Positions 34,834 through 44,178 of a stretch of DNA of 64,000 bases are shown here, in pieces. Below the pieces are notes generated by a model. The model searched no databases. It was not told the DNA's origin and worked only from the letters and a program-made list of their open reading frames with translations. Within the stretch, counting starts at the first letter, position 1, and the number at the start of each line of letters is the position of its first letter. The stretch is taken from positions 1,920,380 through 1,984,379 of the forward strand of contig OX638318.1 in assembly GCA_951812585.1 (NCBI GenBank), written 5' to 3'. The stretch is from Rhodothermales bacterium. Lineage in GTDB: Bacteria; Bacteroidota; Rhodothermia; Rhodothermales; Bin80. The position numbers and the translations under genes are program-made.

Positions 34834-35802
34834 GTGGCCACTGCAACACATGAGCTCTTAGTAGCTTCATCGGCGCTGCGCGAAGCGGCGCAACTGTGCC
34901 AGGCGGTGCAGCGGAGCATGGGGTACGCGGTATTGGAGAAAAGTGACCACAGCCCTGTGACGGTCGCGGACTACGGCAGTCAGGCGCTGATCTGCCGAAT
35001 GCTTCGAGAGGCGTTTCCGGGCGATTCCATCGTAGCTGAAGAAGATGCGGCTGCACTCCGCGAGCCGAGCCAGCGGCGCACAGCAGCAATGGTGCTGCGG
35101 CATATCCGTGACGTGCGAAAGGCGGCCAGCCTATTGGACGCTTTGCAATGGATTGATTTTGGCCAGGGTCATCCCGATAAAAGCCGTTTCTGGACGCTTG
35201 ATCCGATTGACGGCACCAAGGGGTTTTTGCGAGGACAGCAGTACGCCATCGCACTCGCACTGATTGAAGACGGGGAGGTGCGGACGGCTGCCCTCGCCTG
35301 CCCAAACCTGGGCGCGGGACTGATGCTGGGCGCCGAGCGGGGCAAAGGCGCGTGGTGCCAGGCCTTGCACGGCGACGGCGCGCAGCAGCGCATTCGCGCA
35401 AGCGCCACAAAAGAGATCACGCAGGCTCGCATTTGCGAGTCGGTAGAAGCGGGGCACAGTGCCCACGGCGATGCACACCGCCTGGCCCAGCACCTGGGCA
35501 TTGGCGCAGAAGCAAGCGTACGACTCGACAGTCAGGCGAAGTACGCAGTGGTGGCGCGAGGCGAGGCAGATATCTACCTGCGACTCCCCACGCGGCCCGG
35601 ATATCAGGAACGGATCTGGGACCACGCGGCAGGCTCGCTCATCCTTGCGGAGGCCAGGGGTGTCGTCACCGACATTTATGGCAATGCCCTGGATTTCAGC
35701 AAAGGCCGTACGCTTGTCCACAACAAGGGTGTGGTAGCCACCAACGGCTGGCTGCATGCGGCCGTGGTAAAAGCCATCGCAGACCTGGGCATTGGCACGT
35801 AG
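34834..35802 (+). CDS. 3'(2'),5'-bisphosphate nucleotidase/inositol monophosphatase family
   Basis: Magnesium-dependent phosphatase, probably removing the 3'-phosphate from PAP or PAPS, by-products of sulfate activation. The GTG at 34834 starts VATATHELLVASSALREAA. Metal-binding motifs are in order: SDHSPVTVADYGSQALI, SIVAEEDAAAL, the hallmark WTLDPIDGTKGFLRGQQYAI, and IWDHAAGSLILAEARG. The 'GTKGFLRG' version points to the HAL2/CysQ group rather than inositol monophosphatase. At 322 residues it matches eukaryotic-type Hal2 in length. It follows the HsdR_N gene by 3 bases. A link to sulfate handling would suit a sulfatase-rich genome, but that is inference. Confidence 0.88.
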   Translation: MATATHELLVASSALREAAQLCQAVQRSMGYAVLEKSDHSPVTVADYGSQALICRMLREAFPGDSIVAEEDAAALREPSQRRTAAMVLRHIRDVRKAASLLDALQWIDFGQGHPDKSRFWTLDPIDGTKGFLRGQQYAIALALIEDGEVRTAALACPNLGAGLMLGAERGKGAWCQALHGDGAQQRIRASATKEITQARICESVEAGHSAHGDAHRLAQHLGIGAEASVRLDSQAKYAVVARGEADIYLRLPTRPGYQERIWDHAAGSLILAEARGVVTDIYGNALDFSKGRTLVHNKGVVATNGWLHAAVVKAIADLGIGT

Positions 35803-35980
35803 CAGTCCGCGCAAGTCCTCGTCTGTTTGTATCGCCACATGCAATGCGCCACAGGCCGCCCAATGCAAGATGTTGGAACAGTACCTTTAGCACAATGGAT
35901 GGATGCTCCGGGCAGGGATGCATGATGCAGGCAGCACTGCATAGCCAAGCAGCGCGACTGGGAAGCGCGCCCCGCGTCGC

Positions 35981-37330
35981 ATGCTAGGAAGGGTGGTACG
36001 GTCCTTGGCGTTCAGCATCCTGCGGCTGTTCTACTACCCGTTGGAGGTGGCCAATGACCGGCTGCTTGCTGCTTTGCCGGCTACAATCTTTGTGCTCAAT
36101 CATCCCAATAGTGTGCTGGATCCGCTCATTCTGATGACGGTCTTGCGGCGGCAGGTGACGTTTCTGGCAAAGAGCACTCCCTTCGGGTACAAGTTCTCAC
36201 GCTGGTTCATGCGGCAATTCGGAGCCGAGCCGATCTATCGGGTCAAAGACATCGGGCTCCGAGGCGGTGCCTCTGATCGCGAAGACATGCAGGCGCGCAA
36301 CGAAGGGACGTTCGCGAAGTGCCAATCTTTGCTGCGAAGTGGCAATGCCATCGCGCTTTTCCCTGAGGGTACTTCGCACACCGAGCCCATGATGATGCCC
36401 ATGCGGACCGGTGCTGCTCGCATCGCATGCTCGACCGCGGCATCGCTTGATTGGAACGGCGTGCAGATCGTCCCGGTAGGGCTTTGGTACGAAAATTCTA
36501 CCCGGTTCCGATCAACGGTGCTGGTTGTGCCAGGGAAGCCCGTGGAGGTTGCAGCCTATAGGGAGCGTTACGAGGATGATCCCTGGAAGACGGTTCAGGA
36601 ACTAACGGCAGCTATTGAAGCGGGGCTGCAGCGCGTGGTTCTGGAAGCTGAGACAACTGAGCTCCTCAAAAGCGTACCCTTCGTAGCTGCCTGGACCGAA
36701 CCGGAAGGGCAAAAGCCTGACTTAGCAACGCGACAGGCGTGGGCGGCATCGCTGCTGGAAGCCTACAAAAGGATGCACGCTGCCGACGCGGACCGCGTTG
36801 CACGCATCGAGCACGCTGCGCGCCAATACGCGCGCACGCTCCATACGCTTGGGGTAAAGGATCCGTGGAAGCTGGAAACACCCAAGCCGGTTCTAGGATA
36901 TGCCGCCCGACGGGCGCTGCTTTTGGCCGCTTGGATGCCTATAGCGTGTGCGGGAGCCGTGATGAGCTTCGTGCCCTATCGCCTATCGGCCTATATCGTG
37001 CGGCATCACTATCCATACAACCGGCAGAAGGCCGGCGCGCTTAAGCTGATCATCGGTACCCTGCTGATAGCCACAGTCTGGATACTGGAAGCCATAACGG
37101 TCGGCATCCTGGCAGGTGCACTGTGGGGCGTTGCCACTGCACTGGCTGCACCACTTTTTGGGTATGTGGCGCTGCGCTGGTCTGAGTTGTTCAGGAAGCT
37201 GCGGGAAGTGGTGCGCGCAGGATGGCTGCGCTGGCGACGAGAAAGCCTGTTAGTCCACCTGGTGGCCGAGCGCCAGCGGCTGGCACGAGAAATTCACGAC
37301 GCCATTGCGGATATCAGCGCAGCGGAGTGA
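35981..37330 (+). CDS. 1-acyl-sn-glycerol-3-phosphate acyltransferase-like protein
   Basis: A 449-residue membrane enzyme that moves an acyl chain to a glycerophosphate or similar acceptor. The PlsC motifs are FVLNHPNSVLDPLILMTV (HX4D, near residue 40), YRVKDIG with the Arg/Lys substrate site, and IALFPEGTSHTEPMMMPM (the EGTS motif, near 127). After the ~220-residue catalytic domain comes a soluble helical part and then at least three membrane helices (ALLLAAWMPIACAGAVMSF, LIIGTLLIATVWILEAITVG, LWGVATALAAPLFGYVAL). This C-terminal extension makes it about twice the length of PlsC and is typical of a Bacteroidota subgroup. The end overlaps the next gene by four bases. Confidence 0.87.
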   Translation: MLGRVVRSLAFSILRLFYYPLEVANDRLLAALPATIFVLNHPNSVLDPLILMTVLRRQVTFLAKSTPFGYKFSRWFMRQFGAEPIYRVKDIGLRGGASDREDMQARNEGTFAKCQSLLRSGNAIALFPEGTSHTEPMMMPMRTGAARIACSTAASLDWNGVQIVPVGLWYENSTRFRSTVLVVPGKPVEVAAYRERYEDDPWKTVQELTAAIEAGLQRVVLEAETTELLKSVPFVAAWTEPEGQKPDLATRQAWAASLLEAYKRMHAADADRVARIEHAARQYARTLHTLGVKDPWKLETPKPVLGYAARRALLLAAWMPIACAGAVMSFVPYRLSAYIVRHHYPYNRQKAGALKLIIGTLLIATVWILEAITVGILAGALWGVATALAAPLFGYVALRWSELFRKLREVVRAGWLRWRRESLLVHLVAERQRLAREIHDAIADISAAE

Positions 37331-38436
37331 AAACGCGTGCAGCGATCATTGAACGGGTCGGTGGCCCCATCAGCATCAAGGAGCTGGAACTGGAGCCGCC
37401 CCGCGCAGGCGAAGTGCTGGTAAAGGTCAGTGCGGCAGGCATCTGCCGAAGCGACTGGCAGGTATGCGTGGGCACCACGCCCCATCCACTGCCCGCTGCG
37501 CTGGGCCACGAGGGTGCCGGCACCGTTGAAGCAACGGGCGCGGAGGTCAATCATGTTGCGCCGGGCGACCAGGTCATACTGAGCTGGGCTCCGGCGTGCG
37601 GCACCTGCTTCTATTGCGAACGCGAGCGGCCAGGGCTCTGCGAAGTTTTTGACCGCACGATCTGGCACGGCATGATGGCGGACGGGACACCGCGGTTGTC
37701 TTTGTGCGGCGCACCCGTGTACCAGTACTGTGCTTTGGGATGCTTTGCTGAGCGTGTCGTTGTAGCAGCATCGTCATGTGTTCGGCTTCCCGTCGGCGTG
37801 CCGGCACCCGTCGGTGCATTGATAGGGTGCTGCGTGACGACGGGTGTCGGGGCCGTGCTCAACACGGCGCGGGTGGCGCCGGGTAGCAGCGTGGCGATTC
37901 TCGGGGCTGGAGGCGTGGGACTTTCCATACTCTTAGGTGCGCAGTTGGCAGGTGCACATCCAATCATGGTCGTGGACAAGCTCCGCTCACGCACATCGCT
38001 GGCCCAGGCGCTGGGTGCTACGCATTCCCTTCCGGCTGCGCCTGACATCGCCGACGATATCCGTGCACGCACCCACGGGCGCGGCGCCGACTATGTTTTT
38101 GATGCTACGGGCATACCGGCGTTGCAGGAAGCGTGTTTGGACGCCGCGCGCCCGGGCGGCACGGTGGTGCTTTCGGGCCTGGCACCGGTGGGAAGCGCGA
38201 CCAATCTGCCGGGTGCCATCATCACACGCAAGGAGAAAACGATCAAGGGCTCCTACTATGGCAGCGCCGTGCCCCAGCGAGACTTTGTGCAGTATGCCCG
38301 GTGGTATTGCGACGGAAAGCTGAACCTCGACCCCCTGCTGTCCAGGTCCTATGGCCTGGATGAAGTTAACGAGGCCTATCAGGACCTTCGCAACGGACGA
38401 ATAGTGCGGGGCATGCTATCTTTGGAGGGTGACTAA
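37327..38436 (+). CDS. Zinc-dependent medium-chain alcohol dehydrogenase
   Basis: A 369-residue oxidoreductase using NAD(P). The GTG at 37327 lies in the overlap GTGA with the preceding stop, so translation is coupled to the acyltransferase. Catalytic zinc ligands appear in GICRSDWQV and LGHEGAGTVEA. The structural zinc site has four Cys in CGTCFYCERERPGLC. The nucleotide-binding motif is ILGAGGVGLSILLGAQLAGA. Later QRDFVQYARWYCDGKLNLDP is typical of class III/NDMA-dependent-like MDR enzymes. All zinc ligands are present. The alcohol or aldehyde substrate cannot be inferred from the context of lipid acyltransferase and TonB receptor. Confidence 0.9.
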   Translation: MKTRAAIIERVGGPISIKELELEPPRAGEVLVKVSAAGICRSDWQVCVGTTPHPLPAALGHEGAGTVEATGAEVNHVAPGDQVILSWAPACGTCFYCERERPGLCEVFDRTIWHGMMADGTPRLSLCGAPVYQYCALGCFAERVVVAASSCVRLPVGVPAPVGALIGCCVTTGVGAVLNTARVAPGSSVAILGAGGVGLSILLGAQLAGAHPIMVVDKLRSRTSLAQALGATHSLPAAPDIADDIRARTHGRGADYVFDATGIPALQEACLDAARPGGTVVLSGLAPVGSATNLPGAIITRKEKTIKGSYYGSAVPQRDFVQYARWYCDGKLNLDPLLSRSYGLDEVNEAYQDLRNGRIVRGMLSLEGD

Positions 38437-38464
38437 ACGGCTATTTTGTCCTGATGCTAACGTG

Positions 38465-40576
38465 ATGCGAACTCCTATGCGCGTATTCTTTTGGCTTCCG
38501 CTTTGCACTTTAATACCGGTTGCATCCGTCTTGGCGCAGCAAGCGGATACGACACAGGCCTACGCGCTGGAAAGCATTGTCGTAACCGCCGATCGCTCCG
38601 AAAGCATGCTCGCCGCATCTACTGGATCGGTGTCCGTGATGACCGCGAGCGAGCTGCGACGGCTTCCCGGTGTTGCACGGCTGGGCGATGCCCTGCGGCA
38701 GATCCCGGGCTTTGCCATGCTGAGCCTGGATGGCCTGGGGCTTGACCCCCAGGCTACGGTACGCGGCTTTTATGGGGGCGGCGAAACGGAATACGTCCTG
38801 GTTCTGCTGGACGGGCGGCCGATCAACAACATGGAGATGGGGCTCATCAACTGGAGTCAGATTCCACTGGCGGCCATCAAGTCCATTGAGGTCATCCGGG
38901 GCGGTGCCTCCTCTCTCTACGGGGATGCGGCTGTAGGGGGTGTTCTGAATGTTGTGACCAACAAGGCGGAAGCGGGTGCTGAGGGGTTGCAGGCGTCCAT
39001 TTCGACCGGTGCGTATAGGACGTATCTGGGGGATGCAGCGGTGCGCTCCTCCGTACAGGGCAAGCCGTTTGCTGCCTTTGGCAGTTTGCTCAAAACGGAC
39101 GGATTCAGGGAGCATTCCGCACGGGAGGCAGGCAGCGTAGGCGTGTCGATAGGGCTGCTTCAAGGCGAAGGGTACGAGGTGATGTTGTCCGGGCTTGGTC
39201 ACTGGCGGCAGTACGATGTGCCAGGGCCATTGACGGTGGCGGAGATCGACGCGTCGCGCGTCCAAGTCTCGCCGTTCTACCAGTTTGACCGCGTTGACGA
39301 GAACACCATCCGGGCGACTTTGGATGGACGCCGTGCCCTGTCGGCGTCGTCGGTACTCACGGGCGCGATCAGCGGTGAGTGGCGGCAGTCCGATCTGGTG
39401 CGTACACTGCCGCTGGCTGCTGCCTTTGCCGACACCAAAGCACGAGAGGTTGCCACCAGGCGCTTTTTTGGATCGGTGCAACTGGTCGCAGAAAACCTGG
39501 TGATGGGTGCAGACAAGTTGACGGTCGGGTTTGATGGCAAGTTTGGCGGCCTGGACAACGCTTACTACGAAATGCTTACCGGCACAATAGGCGACTATGC
39601 ATCGTTTTCGGGCGAGCGCGGCGGGATCAGCACCGAAGGGGATGGCAGCCGGCGCGCTGCGGCCGGCTTCGTACAGTACGACATGGTGCCGTTTGCGCGG
39701 CTGCGCACAACGCTCGGCGGTCGCTATGACTCGATTAGCGACCGCTATGAGGCTGCCACTGGAGAGAGTCGTGCTGCGTCGCACAGCGCATTCAGCCCCA
39801 AGGTGGGGTTGAACCTTGCCCTGGCCCGCTCGTCCCGATATGTAGGGCATGTCTATGCCAACTACCTGGGCATCTTCAAGGCGGCAACTTTGGACCAGCT
39901 GTATGACCAACGCATCTTGCCGGTGCCGTTTCCGCCGTTCGGCATCACCATATCCAACAGTGAGCTGAAGCCACAGCGGGGCACGAGCTTTGAATTTGGG
40001 GCCTATCAGCGCGTAGCATTTACGCATACGGTGGCCAGCGAGCTTACGCTATCGGTCTACCAGGTGAACATGAAGGATGAACTGGACTTCTCCTTTGAGA
40101 CGTTTAGCTATGCCAACATTGCGTCCAGCAAGCATTCGGGTCTGGAGAGCGGCTTGCGGCTCTACGTAGGGGAACATGCGGCCGCCCATATCAACTACAC
40201 GCTTCAGAACGTCACCTACCAGGAAGGCGACAACAAGGGTAACTATGTCAAGGGAGTTCCACGGGACTATCTCAACATGGGCGTCACGGCACGCTTGCCG
40301 AAGGCTTTGAGCGTGGGCGTGGTGCTGCATTCCACGGCGCGTATGTACCTGGATGATGCCAACACCATGCCGCTGGACGACTATTCCACCGTAGATGCCA
40401 TGATCGCGCACCAGCGGCACAGTTTCACCATCAGGCTTGAATTCACCAACCTGCTGGATGCGGACTACAGCACGACGGGTTTCCCGGACCCGGACAGCGC
40501 CTCCGAGTCTGGCGTTGTTTTCCTGTATCCTGCGGCCGGACGCGTCCTCCGCTTGGGCGTATCGGTGTCCCTTTAG
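38465..40576 (+). CDS. TonB-dependent receptor (siderophore/cobalamin type)
   Basis: Outer-membrane receptor without the carboxypeptidase-like N-terminal domain. The ATG at 38465 gives MRTPMRVFFWLPLCTLIPVA, cleaved near LAQQ. A GTG 12 codons upstream is less likely. A TonB-box-like stretch LESIVVTADR is followed by the plug: LPGVARLGDALRQIPGF, VRGFYGGGETEYVLVLLDGR, SIEVIRGGASSLYGDAAVGG, VLNVVTN. The barrel includes FNLALARSSRYVGHVYANYL-type strands and ends GRVLRLGVSVSL. This pattern is closest to BtuB/siderophore receptors. Its ligand is unknown. It starts 28 bases after the dehydrogenase stop on the same strand. Confidence 0.92.
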   Translation: MRTPMRVFFWLPLCTLIPVASVLAQQADTTQAYALESIVVTADRSESMLAASTGSVSVMTASELRRLPGVARLGDALRQIPGFAMLSLDGLGLDPQATVRGFYGGGETEYVLVLLDGRPINNMEMGLINWSQIPLAAIKSIEVIRGGASSLYGDAAVGGVLNVVTNKAEAGAEGLQASISTGAYRTYLGDAAVRSSVQGKPFAAFGSLLKTDGFREHSAREAGSVGVSIGLLQGEGYEVMLSGLGHWRQYDVPGPLTVAEIDASRVQVSPFYQFDRVDENTIRATLDGRRALSASSVLTGAISGEWRQSDLVRTLPLAAAFADTKAREVATRRFFGSVQLVAENLVMGADKLTVGFDGKFGGLDNAYYEMLTGTIGDYASFSGERGGISTEGDGSRRAAAGFVQYDMVPFARLRTTLGGRYDSISDRYEAATGESRAASHSAFSPKVGLNLALARSSRYVGHVYANYLGIFKAATLDQLYDQRILPVPFPPFGITISNSELKPQRGTSFEFGAYQRVAFTHTVASELTLSVYQVNMKDELDFSFETFSYANIASSKHSGLESGLRLYVGEHAAAHINYTLQNVTYQEGDNKGNYVKGVPRDYLNMGVTARLPKALSVGVVLHSTARMYLDDANTMPLDDYSTVDAMIAHQRHSFTIRLEFTNLLDADYSTTGFPDPDSASESGVVFLYPAAGRVLRLGVSVSL

Positions 40577-40585
40577 TGCAGCGCC

Positions 40586-40945
40586 ATGCGTTCAAGCCTC
40601 TCCAGCGTGTTGAACTGGCTCATGGCGGCGGCATTTGCCGTCTTCGCCGGTCTGCAGATCAACGATCCGGACCTCGTATATTGGTTCACCTTCTACGCCT
40701 TGGGATCGCTGGCTTGTGTGCTCTTTCACCTGAAGCGGCTGCCGCCTGCCGCGGCGCTGAGCTTCGCCATCCTGTGCGGCGTCCTTGCACTCCTCTGGAT
40801 CTTGCTGACGGCCTTGGGACAACCACTGCCCGGCAAGGTCCCGGGTATGGAAAGCGAGGAAGAGAAGGAGATTCTGGGCTTCGTCCTGGTAGGCGTATGG
40901 ATGGGGATATTGTACTATCGCGGCAAGCGCATGGGGATGACGTAG
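40586..40945 (+). CDS. TMEM220 family small membrane protein
   Basis: A 119-residue protein with four predicted membrane helices. The N-terminal FAVFAGLQINDPDLVYWFTF (the conserved 'Q-x-NDPD' motif) and the C-terminal LGFVLVGVWMGILYY identify TMEM220. An acidic loop (GMESEEEKEI) precedes the last helix. The function is unknown in any organism. The ATG lies 9 bases after the TonB receptor stop, so it is probably the last gene of that operon. Confidence 0.85.
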   Translation: MRSSLSSVLNWLMAAAFAVFAGLQINDPDLVYWFTFYALGSLACVLFHLKRLPPAAALSFAILCGVLALLWILLTALGQPLPGKVPGMESEEEKEILGFVLVGVWMGILYYRGKRMGMT

Positions 40946-41161
40946 GGTAATCAGCGCACCCAACAGTCGGCATCAAGCGGGCACCGGCGTTGATATCAGC
41001 ACCAGGACGCTTTGGGGGCGTCCATTTCCTAAGTGGAAGGCGCGCTACGATACGCCTGATTCCTACGCACGCGCGGCGGGCTTCAATGAGCGCGTCGGCT
41101 TCGACAGGTATCCCAAGACCATCACCTGCATGCAGCAGTTGAGTAGCCCCCCCAGCATGCC

Positions 41162-41476
41162 ATGAGAAGCATCACATCCTGTCTATTGCTGACCGCTGTC
41201 TTGGCGCGGCCCACCACGTTATAGGAGGCGGTCGCACAAGATGCCCAGGTTCCGCACAGTCAGACAGACATCGCAGCGGACCTTCGAAGTGACGACATAG
41301 GCACCATGCTTCGAGGCATTCGTCATCTCAACTTCGCCGCCTCAGAGTGGCCGCCGACCTTTCCCTTTCCAGGCTCTTCGACCGGTACGATAGAATAGCC
41401 AGATAACCTTCTCCGTATCGGCGTCCAGGAAGCCCTGTACCAGTGGCGTGCTACCAGTGGCGTGCGATTGCTGTAG
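41162..41476 (+). pseudogene. Dead gene for a small secreted protein
   Basis: From the ATG at 41162 the frame reads a signal peptide (MRSITSCLLLTAVLARPTTL), a TAG at 41222-41224, then EAVAQDAQVPHSQTDIAADL, RSDDIGTMLRGIRHLNFAAS and GSSTGTIE, a second TAG, then PDNLLRIGVQEALYQWRATS. The AQDA after the first stop looks like a signal cleavage site, so the frame was clearly once continuous. A 14-bp tandem duplication (TACCAGTGGCGTGC at 41438 and 41452) sits near the end. The helical pieces recall HEAT-like repeats, but the family is not certain. Just before it (40991-41140), another open stretch (KWKARYDTPDSYARAAGFNE) may be further gene debris. Confidence 0.55.
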
Positions 41477-41687
41477 CGCGCATGCCGACGCATCATGCGT
41501 CACTGAACGCTTGCGGCAGCGCTGGCAGGCGCTGCAACCGGCCACCGCGAAGAAGGCTGCAGTGCAACCCGCTGGCCGATAGGTTGCACCCGTAGACCCT
41601 GCTGCTTCCCAATCTGGGCCCGGTCATGACTTGCTTGACAGAGGCAAGGCCTGTGTCCAACACTTCATCGGCCGCATACGGCGCAGG

Positions 41688-43418
41688 CTACGGAGCCTTT
41701 TCGTACAGCACCGCGCCGCCTACGATGGTGTACAGCACCTCGCTGTTCATGATCTCGTCCTCGGGCACTGTCATGATGTCCAGGGAGAGCACGACGATGT
41801 CGGCTAGCTTGCCCGGGGTCAAGGAGCCCTTAAGGTCTTCCTCAAAGGCGGCATAGGCGTTATTGATCGTATAGGAGGCCAAGGCTTGCGTCCGGGTGAG
41901 GGCTTGGTCCTCAAAAAACAATGAGCCGTCGCTCAGGCGGCGCGTAACAGTGGCGTAGAAGCTGGCGATGGGATCAACATCTTCTACCGGGGCGTCCGTG
42001 CCGTTGGTGACGACGGCTCCCGATTGCCAGAGCTTCTGCCATACATAGGCACCCTCTTCAGCGCGTTTGGCCCCCAGACGGCGGTACACCCACGGGCCAT
42101 CCGAGGTGGCATGCACGCCCTGCATCGAAGCGATCACACCCAAGTCGGCAAAGCGAGGGATATCTGCTGCGCTCAGGTGCTGGGCATGCTCAATGCGCCA
42201 GCGGAGGTCTGCACCGGTTTCCTGTGTCGCGAGGGCACGCTCAAAGATGTCCAGGACTTCACGGTTGGCTTTGTCGCCGATGGCGTGAATGTTGACCTGG
42301 AAACCGTGATCGAGTGCAACGTCGGCGGTGCGTGTTATTTCGTCAGAGTCTACAGTTTGCAGGCCAACGCTTTGCGGCATGTCGGCGTAGGGCTCCAAGA
42401 GCCATGCGCCATGCGAGCCCAGCGCGCCGTCGATGGACCGCTTGATGCTTCGGACGGTCAAGTGGTTATTGCCATAGCCAACCATGCGGATGTCTGCCAG
42501 ATTGTCGGCCAGCGTCCTGGAATCGGCGCGCACCATCACGTACAGGCGCACCGGCAACGCACCTTCGTCTGCCAGCCTCTTGAAGAAGCGCACGGTCCCG
42601 ACTCCAACCCCCGCATCGTGAAACGACGTAATGCCCTTGGAAAGACTTTCTTCAGCGGCCAGCCGCGCCTGCTCACGCCGCTCCGCTTCGCGTTCCTCTG
42701 GCGTCATGCGCGCCCGGTTCTCCGCCAGTGCGGCCTCAATAAGGTTGGCCGCGGTTTCCCTGAAAAGGCCGGTCAAGGCCCCGCGCGCGTCGCGGATAAT
42801 TTCTCCTCCGCGCGGGTTGGGCGTTTCGGGGCTAACGCCTGCTTCCAGCATGGCGCGCTGATTGGCAAACACAGCGTGTCCGCTCGCATGTCCCAAAAGC
42901 ACGGGATTGTCCGGCGACACGGCACTCAGCTCATGGTGCGTGGGGACTCCGTCCACGGCACCTTCGGCGACGGTGTCCCATTTTTCCTGGTGCCACCCGC
43001 GCCCGGTGATCCATTCCCCAGGTGCTGCTGCGTCCGCGGCCGCTTCCACCATAGCAACGATCTCTTCCCAGCTCATGGCTTTGGTGAGGTCCAGGATGCG
43101 CCGTGCTTCGCCCAGTCCCATGTAGTGGCCATGGCCCTCAATAAAGCCTGGGATGGCCAGGCGGCCTTCGAGGTCGATCACACGCGTATCGTCACCAGTC
43201 AAGGCAAGAATCTCCTCGGTCGTCCCAACCGCCAGGATGGTGTCCCCGGCGATAGCCAGTGCCTCGGCCGAAGGCACAAGGGAGTCGACCGTAACAATGT
43301 TGCCATTGATCAGCGCAAGGCGCACGGATGGCTCCTCGTGAGCAGCGCAGCCGCCAATAAGCACCGTGCCTGCCAAGAAAAGGGCCAAAAGCGCCGGGGT
43401 AAGGGATCGGTAAGGCAT
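41688..43418 (-). CDS. Amidohydrolase (YtcJ-like) lipoprotein
   Basis: A metal-dependent hydrolase of about 576 residues. The ATG at 43418 gives MPYRSLTPALLALFLAGTVL with lipobox IGGC. ATG codons at 43451 and GTG/ATG further up would lengthen the n-region by 11-14 residues. The amidohydrolase core starts LALINGNIVTVDSLVPSAEA and IPGFIEGHGHYMGLGEAR (HxH metal ligands), then ITGRGWHQEKW, HASGHAVFANQRAM, ITSFHDAGVGVGTV, HAIGDKANREVLDIFE and IEHAQHLSAADIPRF. The end is SLTPGKLADIVVLSLD. This is the amidohydrolase_3 (YtcJ/LAF-DRE) group, whose substrates are mostly unknown amides or N-acyl compounds. Being lipidated, it should face the periplasm. Confidence 0.9.
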   Translation of the reverse strand: MPYRSLTPALLALFLAGTVLIGGCAAHEEPSVRLALINGNIVTVDSLVPSAEALAIAGDTILAVGTTEEILALTGDDTRVIDLEGRLAIPGFIEGHGHYMGLGEARRILDLTKAMSWEEIVAMVEAAADAAAPGEWITGRGWHQEKWDTVAEGAVDGVPTHHELSAVSPDNPVLLGHASGHAVFANQRAMLEAGVSPETPNPRGGEIIRDARGALTGLFRETAANLIEAALAENRARMTPEEREAERREQARLAAEESLSKGITSFHDAGVGVGTVRFFKRLADEGALPVRLYVMVRADSRTLADNLADIRMVGYGNNHLTVRSIKRSIDGALGSHGAWLLEPYADMPQSVGLQTVDSDEITRTADVALDHGFQVNIHAIGDKANREVLDIFERALATQETGADLRWRIEHAQHLSAADIPRFADLGVIASMQGVHATSDGPWVYRRLGAKRAEEGAYVWQKLWQSGAVVTNGTDAPVEDVDPIASFYATVTRRLSDGSLFFEDQALTRTQALASYTINNAYAAFEEDLKGSLTPGKLADIVVLSLDIMTVPEDEIMNSEVLYTIVGGAVLYEKAP

Positions 43419-43460
43419 AGTGTGAACGGATGATTGGCGGGAATCCTTCATGATATGCAA

Positions 43461-44178
43461 TCATGATATGCAATTGCCTGCGTTAATCCATGCATCGCGT
43501 TGCTGCGCTCTTTTCAGTGGCGGCACGCCTGGTGGCCAAGTCGGCCGACAGGCCACCGTTCAGCTGGAAATTCGAGACGAGCTTCTGAGGTGCTACGAAT
43601 TGATGGATTTCGGAAAGCCCTCGCAGCGTCCACCGGGCCAGCCTCTGGTCTTGCCTTACGAGCGTCCCCACGCAGGCAGGTATGCGGGCGTCTAAACAAG
43701 GGCACCGGCCCTGCAGCGTTCTCATGCACGTCTATTTGGCTGGGCAAGGTCGGATAGCATCTGCAGCCAGGCAGCGGGGCGCACGGTCCAAGCCCGTATT
43801 GCAGGCCTTGTCCATTTTGCGCGCGCCCGGCCGTGTACAGGGTACGCTCAAGGGGCTGGCCTATTGCGGCGGCTGCTGCCCCAGCCAGCTGGTTCAGGCC
43901 TCATGCCATAAGGACCACAAGGCGAGTGGGTGGCCTCGGCGTTATCCCGCGTCACTGCACTTTTGCCTGAGCGATACTATTGCCTGACGCCGCACTTAGT
44001 GCGCGCCGGTTGGAAGGCCGCTACGCAGGAAAACAGGCCAACAGCCGGGCTGGATCATGGACAGGCCAACCGGGTATCCTGCATGCGAAGGATTGACCGT
44101 CATTCACCAGGCGCGACGCCGGCCGCTGCAACGCGGAGCGCCAATCGGAATGGCTGCCAAAATTCTTACTGTGCAACC
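43461..44178. other. Intergenic region, probably gene debris
   Basis: About 720 bases between divergent genes. A plus-strand reading ending at 43696 contains LRCYELMDFGKPSQRPPGQP and LVLPYERPHAGRYAGV. It looks protein-like but is not recognised and lacks a credible start. Directly after it, AGGGCACCGGCCCT (near 43699) forms a small hairpin. The frame of the next gene is open back to 43930 but not signal-like before the ATG at 44179. Confidence 0.4.

Noticed and set aside
38510-40027. 505-codon frame opposite the second TonB receptor
   Set aside because: Antisense frame opened by high-GC codon use. The TonB receptor plug and barrel motifs are on the plus strand.
42024-43433. 469-codon plus-strand frame opposite the amidohydrolase
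   Set aside because: Shadow frame with biased His/Arg/Gly composition. The amidohydrolase metal motifs are on the minus strand.
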